The notes under the pieces: model-generated
Seen by the model: only the letters and a program-made list of their open reading frames with translations
Database searches by the model: none
Told to the model about the DNA's origin: nothing
Made by a program: the position numbers and the translations under genes
From: Ursus arctos
Lineage: Eukaryota > Chordata > Mammalia > Carnivora > Ursidae
DNA: 64,000 nucleotides
Direction: 5' to 3'
Assembly: GCF_023065955.2 (NCBI RefSeq)
Contig: NW_026622974.1
Coordinates: 36,115,718 to 36,179,717 of the forward strand
Shown: positions 13,601 to 28,600 of the stretch, in pieces
Layout of the letters: each line of letters starts with the position of its first letter
Position numbering within the stretch: position 1 is the first letter of the stretch

Positions 13601-16600
13601 TTTTTTCCATTCTGCAATACACTTTTTTTTCTTATAACCTACAGCAGTGGTTTTCATACTGTATTTTACAAAATCATAGTTTCTCAGAGAAAACCATGGG
13701 TTCTACGGATGTTTGACTTTCATTTTAAATCGTACTTTAAAACATAAAAATAGAAATTAATCTGCATACTCAACTGTGCCATTTAGGTAACTGTAATATT
13801 TTGAAAACCATCAGAGTGACAACTTTCGCTCCTGCTTTGTTTTCACGCACATTTTAGAACGCAGCTTCTCTGACCATCCCATATATATATATATATATAT
13901 GAATATGAATATGAATTTCCTATAACGTGTCCCTGATTAGAAAAGCTGTAACTCTATATTGGTCTTTTACAAGAATTTGTATCGGCTTACTGAAAACCGT
14001 GCATGTAGGGTGACTAGCACACAAGTGACATGTACTTGAACAGCAGTAAGACTGAAGAACATGTCTCAGCACATGCTCTCATTATGGCGAATATTTAACT
14101 GGGTAATAAGTAAATGAATAACATGACTTGATGGGAAAATGCTGTTGTAATTTGTTTTACTTTCACAGTTATACTTTTAAATGGAAGTGGATGAAACAAG
14201 ACAGTGGTGACTTTTGGAACAGCAGCAACTAGAAATAAGACCTTGAGTGGACTTTGTGGTTTTGGTCATGCTTTGTTTTTTGATCTGGTTGCCAGTTACA
14301 TGGGTGTGTTCAGTATACGAAAATTCATCAGGTTGCACTATTATGATACTTGAACTTTCTGTGGATATTATTATACTTTAATAAAAAAGAAAGAAGAAAT
14401 AAAAAATAAAAATAAAATGCAAGCAGATGTTTAGAGTTGGTTAGTGATTTATCATTTCTATTGCTCTTTTGTTCCAAGTGTCTGGATTGGTTTAATTGAT
14501 CATACTGGTCAATTGAAACCTGCAAAGCAAGCTGATTAAAATGTTCTCAGTTGCAACTATTTATGTAGTAAACCAAGAACATTTTAATATTATACAACAA
14601 AAATAAAATATACAAACATATCAGAAGTCTGATGGTGATATAAGAATATAACTAATGTCTAAAACTTCTGATTTAAAACATTTTAAAAGACCATTGTTCT
14701 CACCATCTTTATAAGTAAATGTAATAAATGTAAACATTTATATTTATACTGATAAAATACCATATTTATCTACACAGAGAGTACTACATGCGATTTCATC
14801 TGGAGGTAAGGATTCCACTGCCCTAACAGACTGAAAATGCATTGCCTTAAAGATCTTTATAACCTTTTGGAAAGTCTAGATGGTCCAAGGCATTTTGGAA
14901 TTTTGGAATGTGATTTAACTTTCTCCTACACAGAGGGAACAATGGAAAAACAAATCTCAGAGCAGATTTGCTCTGTGGATCCCTCCTACACCAGGGAACA
15001 ATGGAAAAGCAGACTGAAATCTCATTTCTCCTACATGTTCCAAATTTAACGGAATACTCTGAAGGGGCAGAGAAAATTAATTAATAATCACCTACAGTGC
15101 TATGCCGTGTATCGACAGCATTCATTAACAAGTCTTTATTAAAAATACACTTTACTTGGCCTCCTAGCATTAAGTGTCACCAAGGAAAGTTCAGATTATT
15201 TCAGTTGTTAATAATGGTAAAAAATGTGGGATTAAAATTTTAGTGTTGGGGCGCCTGGGTGGCTCAGTTGGTTAAGTATCTGACTCTTGATTTCAGCTTA
15301 CATCATGATCTCAGGGTCATGAGATCAAGCCCTGCTTAAGATTCTGTCTCCGTCTCCCTCAGCAACCCCCACCAAAATATCTTATTGTTGATATAGCTAT
15401 TACATATATTATTATATATTTATTTCTTTAGAAATGAAGTCAGCTAAACTACTACATATTTAGAGAACAGCCAGTTGTCCACCTTTACCTGTTCCTGTCA
15501 TTTCATCATCAGCCATTTCTGGCAGGGCCTCCGGCTTAGTCGCTCTACCCTGTTCATCAAGGTTGACCTCTGCAACAGAGTCTAAGGAATCAAGCAGCAC
15601 CACTAGAACAACGTAAGAAAAAAAATTAGAGGAATAGAGAGAAATTTGTACGGTTCCTTCAATCTAATATTTTAATCATATACAAGTTATATAAAAACAA
15701 AGATATTTACATATAAAGAGCATATAATCATATATATGTAATAGGCATGATTACATTAACATGCATAACTATGCTTATATACAGGTCTAATGTACATTTA
15801 CGTGTGGAATGCAAAGGGCCTGTGAAAAATAAAAAAGAAATGTTCTTCCTCCCTCAACTTTAGTGAGGCATAGTTGACAATTAAAAATTGTATATATTTA
15901 AGGTGAACAATTTGATGTTTTCATATATGTACACACTGTGAAATAATGACCACAATCAAGGTAATTAACATATCCATTACCCTACCTTTTGGTTAGGTGC
16001 CTTTGTGTATGTGTGTGGTGAGAACACACATCTCCCCCTCTTATCAAATTTCAAGTATATAATATGGTTAACTAGAACCATGTTATTGTACATTAGATCT
16101 CTAGAACTTAATTATCTTGCATAACTGAAACTTGTACTCTTGACTAACATCTTCCCAAATCCCCCTCCCCCAGTCCCTAGAAACCATCATTCTACTCTCG
16201 TTTCCACAAGGTTCACGTTTTTAGATTCCACATGTAAGTGAGATCATGCATGTGTGAACAAGACTAACACTATCTCGGACATATCTGCTGTAACTGTTCT
16301 ATAACCTGAAACCTTCTGGAGCACAGCTGCCAGCCAACATTCTTCCCCTTTCCTTAACCACATCCTTAAGTATATTCTCAGGGCATAGCGTCCTTGATCT
16401 GCCCTGGAGATAGGACTATAAGCCACACCTATTCTTAAACATTCTCCCCTTGGGTGGTCCCTCAGCCTGTACTCCCAGCCTCTAGGGCTATACAGGCGGG
16501 TCCTGAGGGAGGTGGGGTATAGATGTCTATTTATCTTGTGGTGCACAAAACATGCTTCTGCCACTAGGTTCCCGTAATAAGCCATTTCCTGTCACGCTGG

Positions 16601-19600
16601 ACTTGTTGGCCTTTTCCTTCAGCCCTAGGACTCCTTTGGGCTTTGAAGTTTGATTTGCATATACCTCCCTTTCACAGCAAAAAGCCACCTCTCTTCCTGC
16701 ATCTGGCTTATTTCACTAAGCACGATGTCCTCCACGGTGTAATACCGTATGTACTGCATTTTCTTTATCCTTCATCTGTCGATGGCATTTAGGTTGTACA
16801 CACATCTTGGCTATTGTAAATAATGCTTCAGCGAACACGGGAGGACAGATGTCTCTTCAAAGTATATATCCAGAAGTGGAATTACTAAATCATAAGGTAG
16901 TTCCATTTTAAATTCTTTTCAGAAACCTCCAGATGGTTTTCCATCGTGGCTGCACCCGTTACACTCCATCAACAGTGTACAAAAGTTTCCTTCTTTCCAT
17001 GTCCTCGCCAACATGTTATTTTTTTGTCTTTTTGATAAATAGCCAATCTGACTGGTAGGAGGGGGAGATCTCATTTGATTTGCATTTTCCTGATTAGTGA
17101 AGCTACGCATCTTTACATGTGTTTGCTGGCCATTAGCATGTCTTCTTTTGCAAAACGTCTATTTAGGTCTCATGCTCAGTTTTAATCGGTTTATCTGGTC
17201 TTCTGCTATTGAGCTGCATGAGTTCCTTATATATTTTGGATATCAACTCCTTATCAGAAATACGGTTTACAAATACTTTCTCCCATCTATAGGTTGCCTT
17301 TTCACCCTGTTGATTGTTTCCTTTGCTAGACAGCATTTTAGTTTGATGCAATCCCATTTCTCTATTTGTGCTTTTGTTGCCTGTGTTTTGGGGTCATACT
17401 TAAAAAAAATATTCCCTAGTGCAATGCCAAGAGGCTTTTTCCCTATGTTTTCTTCCGGTTATTTTAGTTTCAGGTTTTATATTTAAGCCTTTGGTCCATC
17501 TTGAGTTGACTTTTGTATGTGGGGTGAGATAAGGGTCTAATTTCATTCTTCTGCATATGAGTGTCTAGTTTTTAAATACCATATATAAGCATAACTCAGA
17601 GATACTGCAGGTTCAATTCCAGACCACTGAAATAAAGCAAATACTGAAATAAAGTCAGTCAGATTAATTTTTTTGGTTTCTCAGTGCATATAAAAAAATT
17701 ATATTTACACTATAGTGTAGTCTATTAGGTGTGTGATAGCATTACATCTATAATAGTGTCCATACCTCAGTTTAAAAATACTTATGTTATTGCTAAAAAA
17801 TACCAACCATCACCTGAGCTTTCAGCAGGCTGTAATCTTTTTGCTGGTGGAGTCTTGCCTCAATGTTGATGGCTGCTGACTGGTCACAGTGGTGGTTGTT
17901 GAACGTGGGGATGGCTGTAACACTTTCTTAAAGTAAGACAATGAAGTGTGCTGCATCAATTGGCTCTTCCTTTCACAAACGACTTCTCTGTAGCATACAA
18001 TGCTGCTTGATAGCATTTTACCCACAGAACTTCTTTCAAATTGGAGCTGATCTTCTCAACCTCTGCTGCTCGCTTTATCAACTAAGCTTATGTAATATTC
18101 TAGATCCTCTGTTGTCATTTCAATAGTCTTCACGGCATCTTCACCAGGAGAGTCCATCTCAAGAAACCACCTTCTCTGCTCATCCATAAGCAGCTCCTCA
18201 CCCTTTCAAGTTTGAGCATAAGGTTGCAGCAATTCAGTCCCATCTTCAGATTCCATTTCTAATTTTAGTTCTCTTGCTATTTCTACCACATCCACAGTTA
18301 CTTCCTCCACTGAAATCTTGAACCCCTCCAAGTTATCCATGAGGGTTGAAATCAACTTCCTCCAAACTCCTGTTAATGTTGATATTTTAACCTCTTCCTG
18401 TAAATCATGAATGTTCTTCATGACATCCAGAACGGGGAATCCTTTCCAGAAGGTTTCAATTTACTTTACCCAGATCCATCAGAGAAATCGTTATCTAGCA
18501 CAATGATAGCCATATGAAATGAATTTCTTAAATAAGATTTGAAAGTCGAAATTAGTCTGATCCATGGGCTGCAGAATGGATATTGTGTTAAGAAACACAG
18601 GCATGAAAACAACATGAGTCTCATCATACATCTCTATCAGAACTCTTGGATGATCAAGTGTCTTATGGCCTATCTCGGTTTTGAACATGCCTTCCTTACT
18701 AAGCTTCATCATGTCTAACTTCTGATTTAAAGTGAGAAACATAGGACTCTTCCTTTTACTCAAACACTTAGAGTCACTACTGGGTTCATAATTGGCCTAA
18801 TTTCAATATTGTTGTGTCTTGGGTAATAGGGAGGCCTGAGGAGAGGGAGAGAGATAGGGTAACAGCCAGTCACTGGAGCAGTCAGAACACAACATTTATC
18901 AATTGAGTTTGCTGTCTTACATGGGCATGGTTCATGTGCCCCAAAATAATTACACGAATAAGATCAAAGATCACTAATCACAGATCACTATAACAAATGA
19001 TGAAAAAGTGTGAAAAATCACAAGAATTATAACACAGAGACATGAAGTGAGCAAATGCTGTTGAAAAACCGGCACTGATAGGCTTGCTTGATGCAGAGTT
19101 GCCACAAACTTTGAATTTGTAAAAAACCCAGTATCTGTGAAGCACAAGAAAGCAATGCTCAATAAAACAAGGTATGCCTGTATTAAGGAGACTATCTTTT
19201 CTTCATCGTATATTCTTGGTCCCCTTGTTGAAGATCAGTTGACCATAGATGTGCATATTTATTTCTAGACTCTCTATTCTAGTCTCAGTGGTTTTACAGG
19301 TCTGTTTTTATGCCAATACCGTACTGTTCTGATTACTACAGCTTTATAATATATTTTCAATGGGTAATGCCTCCAAGCATTGCTCTTTCTCAAGCTTGCT
19401 TTGGCTGTCTTGTCTTTTGTGGTTCCCTATACATTTTTAAATGGAATGCCACTAGGATTTTGATAGGGATTACCTTTGTAGACTTGTAGATCAATTTAGC
19501 TATGTAGTATGGACATTTTAACAGTATTGATTCTTTCAATTCTCAAGCATAGGATGTCTTTCCATTTATCTGTGTCTTCTTCACCAATGTTTTCTAATTT

Positions 19601-22600
19601 TCACTGTAAAAGTCTTTCGCTCTGTAAATTACACTTTCTGCTGCCAACCATCTTTTTTGTTAGCTTTACTGAGGTGTAACGGACAAATAAAATTTTAATA
19701 TATTTAATGTGGACATGATGATTTATGTATACAATGTGAAGGGATTCCTACAACTGAGTTAATGCATGTTATCACCTCACTTTTTTTTTTTTTTTTTTTG
19801 GTGAAACACTTAAGTTTTACTCTCTTAGCAAGTTCCAATTATATAATAGTTACAACTGTACCCACCATGTTATACAGATTCTCAGACTTCACCTTATAAC
19901 TGAAAGTTTGACTTTTTTAAAAATCAGGCTCTCCTGATTTTCCCCACCCCTCAGCCCCTGGCATCATTCTACTCTGTTTCTGAGTTCAACTTTTATTTTT
20001 ATAAGTGATACCATGCAGTTTTCGTCTTTGTCTTGCTATTTCACTTAGCCAAGTTCATGTACGTTGTTGCAAACAGCAAGATTTCCTTTATTTTAAGGCT
20101 GAATAATACTCCATTAGTATATACATGTCACATTTTCATTCATCCACTGACAGACATTTAGGTTGTTTCCATACCTTGGCTATTGTGAATAATGCTGTAA
20201 TGAAAATGGGAATATAGACATCTCTCTGAGAAAATGACTTTGTTTTCTTTGGAGATTATATATATATCTCCAGAAGTGGCACTGTTGGATCATGTAATAG
20301 TTCTATTTTTAATTTCTTGAGGAGTCTTCACACTGTTTCCCATAGTGGCTATGCCAGTTTATACTTTCACCAAAGGCAAACAAGAGTTCCCTTTACTCCA
20401 CATCCTCACCAGCATCTTATCATTTTGGTAATAGCCATCCTGGCAGGTGCGAGGTGATATTTCACTGTGGTTTTTAATGGCATTTCCTTGATGATTACTG
20501 AAGTTAAGCATCTTTTTACATGCCTCTTGGTCATTTTTTGGCTATTAAGTTGTATGAGTTCCTTGTATGTTTTGGATATTAATCCTGTATTGGATATGTA
20601 GTTTTCAAATACGTTCTCCCATTCCACAGAATGCTTTTTCATTTTGCTCAAGGTGTCCCATGCTGTGCTGAAGCTTTTTAGTTTGATGCAATCCCACTTG
20701 TTTATTTTGGCTTTTGTTGTCTTTGCTTTTGGAGTGAAATCTAAAAAACTGTCACCAAGACCAGTGTAAAAGAGCTTACCCCATGTTTTCTCCTACGAGT
20801 TTTACAGTTTCAGTCTTATGTACAAGTGTTTAATCCATTTTGAGTTCAATTTTGTGTATGGGGTTAGATTCAGGTCCAGTTCCATCTTTTGCATGTGGCT
20901 ATCCAGTTTTCCAAACAAGATTTATTTCCAAACAAGAAAATATTCCTTTCCTCACTGTGCGTTCTTTGTGCCACTATCAATCACTAATTGGCCACATATG
21001 CATAGGTTTATTTCTGGACTCTCCATTGATCTGTGAGTCTTTTAAAAATGCCAATACCATACTATTTTGATTATTGTAGCTTTATATTTGAAATCAGGAA
21101 ATGTGATGTCTCCAGCTTTGCTCTTTTTTTTCAAGATTGCTTTGGCTATTTTGGGTCTTTTGTGGTTCCACGTGAATTTTAGGATTGTTTTCTCTACTTC
21201 TGTGAAAAATACCTTTTGAATTTGATATGGATTGCAATGAATCTGCAGATCACTTTAGGTAGTACAGACTTAAGAATTAACATTAATTCTTCCAATCAAT
21301 CAGCACAGAATATCTTTCATTTATTTGTGTGTTCTTCAATTTCTTTAAATATTTTATAGTTTTAAGTGTACATCTCTTTCATTTCTTTAATTTATTCCTA
21401 AGTATTTCCTTCTTTTTCATGTTATTATAAATGGGATTCCTTGCTTTCCTGTGGCTTTCTTTTCTTGAGGTGTCTTTGTCTGGTTTGGTATCAGGGTTAA
21501 TGCTGGCTTCACAGAATGCATTTGAAGAACTCCCTCTTCTGTTTTTTGGAAGATTTTAAGAAGGACTGGTATGAATTCATCTTTGAACGTTTGGTATAAT
21601 TTACCATAATGCCATCTGGTCCTAGTCTTTTAAAAAGGAAATATTCTTACATATGACAGGAATTATTCAAGATAGGCATAAGGTACATATTACTAAGAAA
21701 AATCTGTGGATTTTAATTCATTAGAGATATTTAAAAACAAAGGAAGACAGTAACTTACTCAGAATTATTTAGATACAATTTGAACAGACCAATCTTTTGT
21801 CATCTAATATTTACCATTAGCCAGCATGCCAGTTTTCTCTTCTTCCTAAATTAAAAGAAAATAATATGATTTGAAACCAAAATTATGTAAAATGCTCACA
21901 AATGCAAATAATAGCAAAATCCGAAAACCAGTGTTTTACTCCATTATGAAAGTCAAGAAATGTGCTTTCTAGGTTTCTTTCATCACTCTCATTCACTAAT
22001 GATTCTATAAGACTGGAGAACATAGCTGTGAGAGAACTTCTAGAAGCTTCTTCAGAACTGTAGCAATTACCAATCCATTTAGGCCTTCAAAGGCTTTGTT
22101 TAAAGTATCTAGATGCCATTTGCTCATCCACCTTGCTCAGAAATTCTATTTTTTGAACCCCAAGATAACATGGATACTTTACATAAGATTCTTGCTATTG
22201 AAACATCAATCATTTTTCTTTGATTGTTCAAGATTAATGATCAAATATAACTTGTGCTCTGTTTCACCTACATTTTGAGAAACAAAATTTTGAAAGAGGC
22301 AGGCCACCAAACAGCAAGATAGTTGAAATTTGTCAAAATTATAAGTTCCCTAAAAAAAATTGTAAGTTCCCTTAGAGTAAGTTTTATAATTAGTGTCACC
22401 TATGTTCTCCACTTGGATAGGTGATGTGTACATTCACACAGTCACATTTTTACACAGGCTATATTTTCTTAATATATCAAACCACTGTATCTTCTACTCC
22501 CCTATTTTTCATAAAACATTTAAACTGCCATTTTCCAAGTATAAATCCCATTAAGCTTCTAAGGATAACCAACATCACATTAATCCTCATGTATTTCTAA

Positions 22601-25600
22601 AGGTTTTCTTATTTTCTCCTCCAAACTGAGCGATGTAGAGACACCCAGTGACAAAGCACCAGGTATATGAAAACATAAGCATTTATTAACACCTGGATAG
22701 TACTTCTTACTTCTATTTAGACACGTATGGTTTCATACACGTTTAAAACATGTAGTCCTAACATGCAGTCCCAAAAGAGACCTCACTTGTACAGATTAAA
22801 ACCAACATAACAAATGGTAATTATCCTACTATTAGGTAGCTTCAAGGGTAAGTTCTATATGGCAGGCAATATGTAGTTATATGCTTAGCCAGTCTTTGTA
22901 AGAACTGAGAAAAAAGAGAATTGGAGTACAGCAACAATTGAATATGAATGGAATAATTTAATTCATGATCTTAGCCAAGTAAGTTTCACACAGTAATAAC
23001 ATTGTTAGCATAAATACTGAGGAGGGGTATTTCTTTTACTTCACAAGGACAAGATCTACCAAAGAAACTGAAGCTTAATGTACCTGTTTAAAAATTAGAT
23101 TTGAAATTTCAATTAAAATTTAATTTCTAAAGCTTAAAGAAGTTGCTTGCCAAAAAGATCCTTTAGAAAATCAATTGCCATATTTAAGATTTACATTAAA
23201 CTGACATCCTGAATTAAGAAAATGTCTGAGTGTTAAGAGACCTATAACTTCACAACAATGAGCAAGACAATGAAGAACTCCATATTTTGAGCTCTTCATA
23301 TAGTGACAGTCAGCTAGGGTGATGACAGAAGTTTCAAAACTGTCAAATATATAATTGATGTATACCTGTTTGGGTACATGTAGTTTTTCAGATTTGGGAT
23401 TTTCTTCAGTATTAGTCTCTTCTTGAGCTTTAGTCAAAGGTGCATCAATATCCTCCTCACCTTCAAAATCATCACTGTAATTTCCTGAAGAAAATAATTT
23501 TTAAAAATACAAGGATCACACTATTAAAAAAGTCATATTCCAGAAAAAGACTGTTGATTTCCAAAGGAAGGAGTCTGCACAAGAATAATTTATTGAAATA
23601 TTAACATAAAGCTATCTTTAGAGGACATACTTTTTTTTATTTTGCCAAGATTTTTTTTTGTGTGTGTGAAGATTTAATGAGACTCAATTCACAAGACTTA
23701 GGTTTATTTCACTGTCTTATACTTTTAAATAGTTATACAGGTAAGATTTTATACTTTTAATCTTTTATATTATTAACTAACTAAACATTTCTGAAGCTGT
23801 CCAAAAATATTTTTATCTTTAAAACAAAGTTTAATGCTTATTTTTTAAAGACAAGGTCTCAAATAGCTTACTTATAAAAGGCAGCACTTCTGTGAAACCT
23901 TGACATTCTTAAACAAAAGGTTGGATTTGCTTATTTTTTTTTAAGTTGATTTTTTTTTGGTCTCTGTAGGTATCTCTAATGTAAGCCTGAAATAGTACTT
24001 ATGAAAGCTCTATCTCTAATCCTTCCCTCAGGTAAATACTGGCTGTATATGATCTCTACTATTTCCCAATCCTGGGCACTTCTCAGCTAAAGTCCCAAAT
24101 TATATCTCAATGAATTTACAACAGAAGGGAAAGGTGTGTCCATGTTAATATGATGCCATAACACTACTTATGGGGAAAGTGGGGTAGGGACTATCTGGCC
24201 AGGCTCTCTAAGCCAATTTTTAATGTGTTGTTTATAGCCCTTAAATCAAAGGATTGACTGATATCTGTGACCTTTTCAGAATGGAAGCCATGATTTCATA
24301 AATAAATATAATCTTAATTGTATTTTGAAAATTAGATCACATTCAGAAACAGGATGGCCTGATGAAAGACTGTACAAGGTACCAGATAGTCTGCTCTGGA
24401 ATGGCTGTCTTTTCTTAGAATGGAGGGGGTCACCTGAGTGCAATTAATAATGGAAGTCTGGGAATGAATTTGAGAGGGCTTATAAGTTAAACAGAGATGT
24501 TTCCAGTGACCTCTATCTACAGAAACATCTCCATTTTAGTTCATAAGGAAGACAAGGTGGGTATTGTACCTTAGGTAAGTAAACTAGCTTAGTTGGTTAG
24601 CTACATCAGTATCTAAATTCTGAGGCTAAGAAGCTCACCTTTGTTTCTCTTCCATATGAGAAAGAACAGTCTGGGATTTTCTAAATATCAGCAGACCTAA
24701 TTAAACTTGCAAAACAGCTATCATTTTCTAATATTAGTAGACATAATTAGATTCACAAAACAGTTACCAAGAAATTATTTTGTATTAGACATACTTCTGG
24801 GTGCTAGAACTGATAACATGAATAAAATTCTAATGTTCCAGGTGGGAATCACTGAATTTTAAGTAACCTCAAAGATCAGACTTATTTAAATATAGATGAT
24901 GAACAAGGAGAGAGGAAATATGGGAGGCTATGACAATGCACTAGACAACTACCCGGGATTTGAGAAATACCTGAAATCAATGGAAGGGGAAGCAGTATTT
25001 GTGTGACTACAAAGAGGCAGTGTAAGAAACAGTTTAGATAGTATAGCATAGTGCTGAAGAGCATGACTAGGAGCCAGAGGGCTTGGATTTAATTCCTGGT
25101 TCTACTACTTTCAGCACAGAATCACTGGCAAGTCACAAACCCTCTTTGCCTCATTTTCCCCACCTATAAAGTGGGGATGATAATAGTACTTATCTCAAAG
25201 GGCTGCTGAGAAGATTAAAAATTAAAGTGTTTAGAACAGTGGCTTGTATATAATATGCCCTATTTATAAGTGTTAGGTATTTTGTTTAGTAGTAATAATT
25301 ACTTTTGTTAGTATTATTATAGCTAGTGTTGCATTCAATCTGAATCATAAGTTAATAAGACCAAATATTATTTCTGAAGGGAAAAAGTGCTAATGTGCAT
25401 TTTTCGATATTACATTTTGTTAACTGCATTTTGTAACTGAATAGTCTAGAGGCAAATACCATAAGATACAAATAACCAATCCCTTCTCCAGGTATTTGTC
25501 ATGAATAAACTAGATTTTAAATAAGAAGGAAAAGTCATTGGTAGATACAGACAGCAAAGACACAGATGAGAAATAAATGGAAGTAAAACAGATTTCAGAA

Positions 25601-28600
25601 ACTTCAAGCAAATTAAGTTTAAATAAAAATGAAAGAATAAAACCACATTGAGAAGGTGGTTCTCATATGAGAAATCTCAGAGATAATATAACATGTAGGT
25701 TCTTACATATTGTTCAGAAAACAATGAGAGTATTAATTTGTGTGTTCCAACCTTTTTGGGAAGAAGATGTTATACATTCAAGGTACTATTTCTCTTTTTT
25801 TTTTTTTTTTTAAAGATTTTATTTATTTATGCGACAGAGAGAGAGACAGCCAGCGAGAGAGGGAACACAAGCAGGGGGAGTGGGAGAGGAAGAAGCAGGC
25901 TCCCAGCAGAGAAGCCTGATGTGGGGCTCCATCCCAGAACGCTGGGATCACGCCCTGAGCCGAAGGCAGACGCTTAACCGCTGTGCCACCCAGGCGCCCC
26001 TCAAGGTACTATTTCTCTTATATTCCCTATCTTTATAACTTTGAAAATGTTTTTTGCATAAACAGAAGTTTTTAAAATTCAGGTAAAGTAAAAAAAAGTC
26101 AATATGAAAGATCTGAATGATAGATTTTGGAGACATTTTTCATTCTTTGTTGGAAAATTCAGCTGCAAATTTAATTTAAGTATGATGCAACCTATAGGAC
26201 TTTCTCCTCTACTATGCTGGACTTCAAGAACTTTGTAAACAATGAGTAAACTGGACAAAATATATGAAACAACTATTTACAGCATTAGACAACTGGCAAC
26301 ACAAAACTGTGATTCCTAAGAAAAGATAAACTAGTGAGGTGAGCCCTACAGTTGCTTGAAGGTAGATAAATTCAGGAATGTTAAGCAGGGAGGGGGAGAT
26401 CAGGACAGTCTCACTGTGTTAAGGTGAGAGATAAGAGTTCAGAAAGCCTGAGCCGATTAGAAGTTGCAGGGCAGTAAGGGAGGAATCACCTATGTAGAAA
26501 CAGAGCTCTAAAGATCTGCATGGGGGTCTCCCTGAGTCCTTGCTGAATACTAAGTCTTATTTGTATAGTTTGAGCAACTGGAAAGCTATAGGCTAGAAAA
26601 TTCACAGACTTCACACAAGGAAGGGAGACTCTGGAGCTCTAACCAGCTTGAGTGGAAAAAATCCTCATTGTTTAGTAGGGTCATTCAGTAGAAACCTCAG
26701 AAAGGCTGTGCCTTAGTACGAGTGTCAAACTGTACTATGAAAGGCTACTCGAGAGTTCCCCTAACAAAGCATAAGAAAAGCCTAGGAAGGATCAAGCTAC
26801 CAACGTCAATTATCTGCCAGAACAAAGCTCAATACTCTTTATAAGAAAATAACAAAATCCTGGGGCGCCTGGGTGGCACAGCGGTTAAGCGTCTGCCTTC
26901 GGCTCAGGGCGTGATCCCGGCGTTATGGGATCGAGCCCCACATCAGGCTCCTCTGCTATGAGCCTGCTTCTTCCTCTCCCACTCCCCCTGCTTGTGTTCC
27001 CTCTCTCGCTGGCTGTCTCTATCTCTATCGAATAAATAAATAAAATCTTTAAAAAAAAAAAAAGAAAATAACAAAATCCAGACACTCAACAATATAAAAA
27101 TCTACAATATCCAGCACCCAATAAAAAAAAAACACACTAGATTTACAAGGAGAAGCAGCATTCAATAGGACACCCAGAAATGCACAAACACTGGGATCAG
27201 GAGAATATGCTAATGTTAAGGACTTGGGGAAAACAAAACAAAACAAAACATGAGAAAAGATACCAAAGAGATTTTAAAAAATATGCAAAAGGAACTTCTG
27301 GATTGAAAGAAAAAAAAGACTCAATGAATTAACAGAAGATCAAAGGCAAGAAGAAAAAAATCAGTAAACTTGAAGACACAGCAGTAAACACTGAAGCGCA
27401 CGGAGAAGAAAAAAGCTTTAAAAAATGAAAGAGTCTTAGTGGCCTACGGGACAAAATTTAGCCATCTAACACAATTGTAATTAGGATCAGAGGGCAGGGG
27501 ATGACAGAAATAATATTTGAAGAATTAGTGACAAAAATTTTTTTCATTTTGATGGAAACTATAAATCCACAGATCGATGAAGCTCAATCAGCTCCAAGTA
27601 GGATAAATTTTTGTGCAGGGGCTCAGCATCCCTAACTCACATATTGTGCAAGGGTCAATTGTATATGAAAGTCACTAAGACAGATCTTAAAAGTTCTTAT
27701 CTCAAGGAAAAAATGGTTTTTTGGGTACTGGTGATAGATGTTAACTAGACTCGTGATCATTTCACAGTGTATCAAATCATTATGTTGTACACCTGAAAAT
27801 AACATAATGTTATATATCAGTTATACTTTAATTTAAAAATTAATTTTTTTAGATTTCATTTTAAATAAGTTAAAAAACCCTCAAATCTATGTAAAAGAAC
27901 ACAAAAGACTGGGAATGATAAATATGTGGATAAATGTTTTTACATGAATTTAAATTTTTTATCTTCTTAAAAAATTTTTTAAATAGACTTCTAAAAACAA
28001 TAGTAATTATAATACTACTATTAATACATCACAGGGTTTTAAGATATATAGAGGAAAAATGTATGACAAAAATAGTAAAAAACGTTGAGGGGAGTTTACT
28101 GTTTTTAAGACTCATATAAAGTGATATAATGTTATTCGAAAGTAGACTATATTAAATAAGATGAAGATGCATATTATGAATCATAGAGAAACTAAGAAAA
28201 AAAATAAAACAAAGGGGCATAACTAACAAGCCAAAAGAAGGGATAAAATGGAATGTTATAAATACATGATCCAACAGACTACAGGACAAAACCAACACAA
28301 CAAATAAATGGTGAAAGAGTAAATAACCATACCAATGAATATATTTTTATAAAGCGTAGAAACATTTAAGTCAGAGATTGTCAGATTGGACAAAAAAGCA
28401 AAATCCAGCTATATGCTAACTATGAGAAAATCATTTTAAATATAAAAACAAGACATGTTAAATATCAAAGATGGGTAGTAAGGAGGGCACATACTGCATG
28501 GTGCACTGGGTGTTACACGCAAATAATGAATCATGGAACTTTACATCAAAAACTAAGGATGTACTGTATGGTGACTAACATAACATAATAAAAAATTATT

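Noticed and set aside
25738..26038. Repeated ~66-79-codon frames with [21 protein letters not shown] translations (also at 26885, 30143)
   Set aside because: Translations of SINEC elements, not genes.
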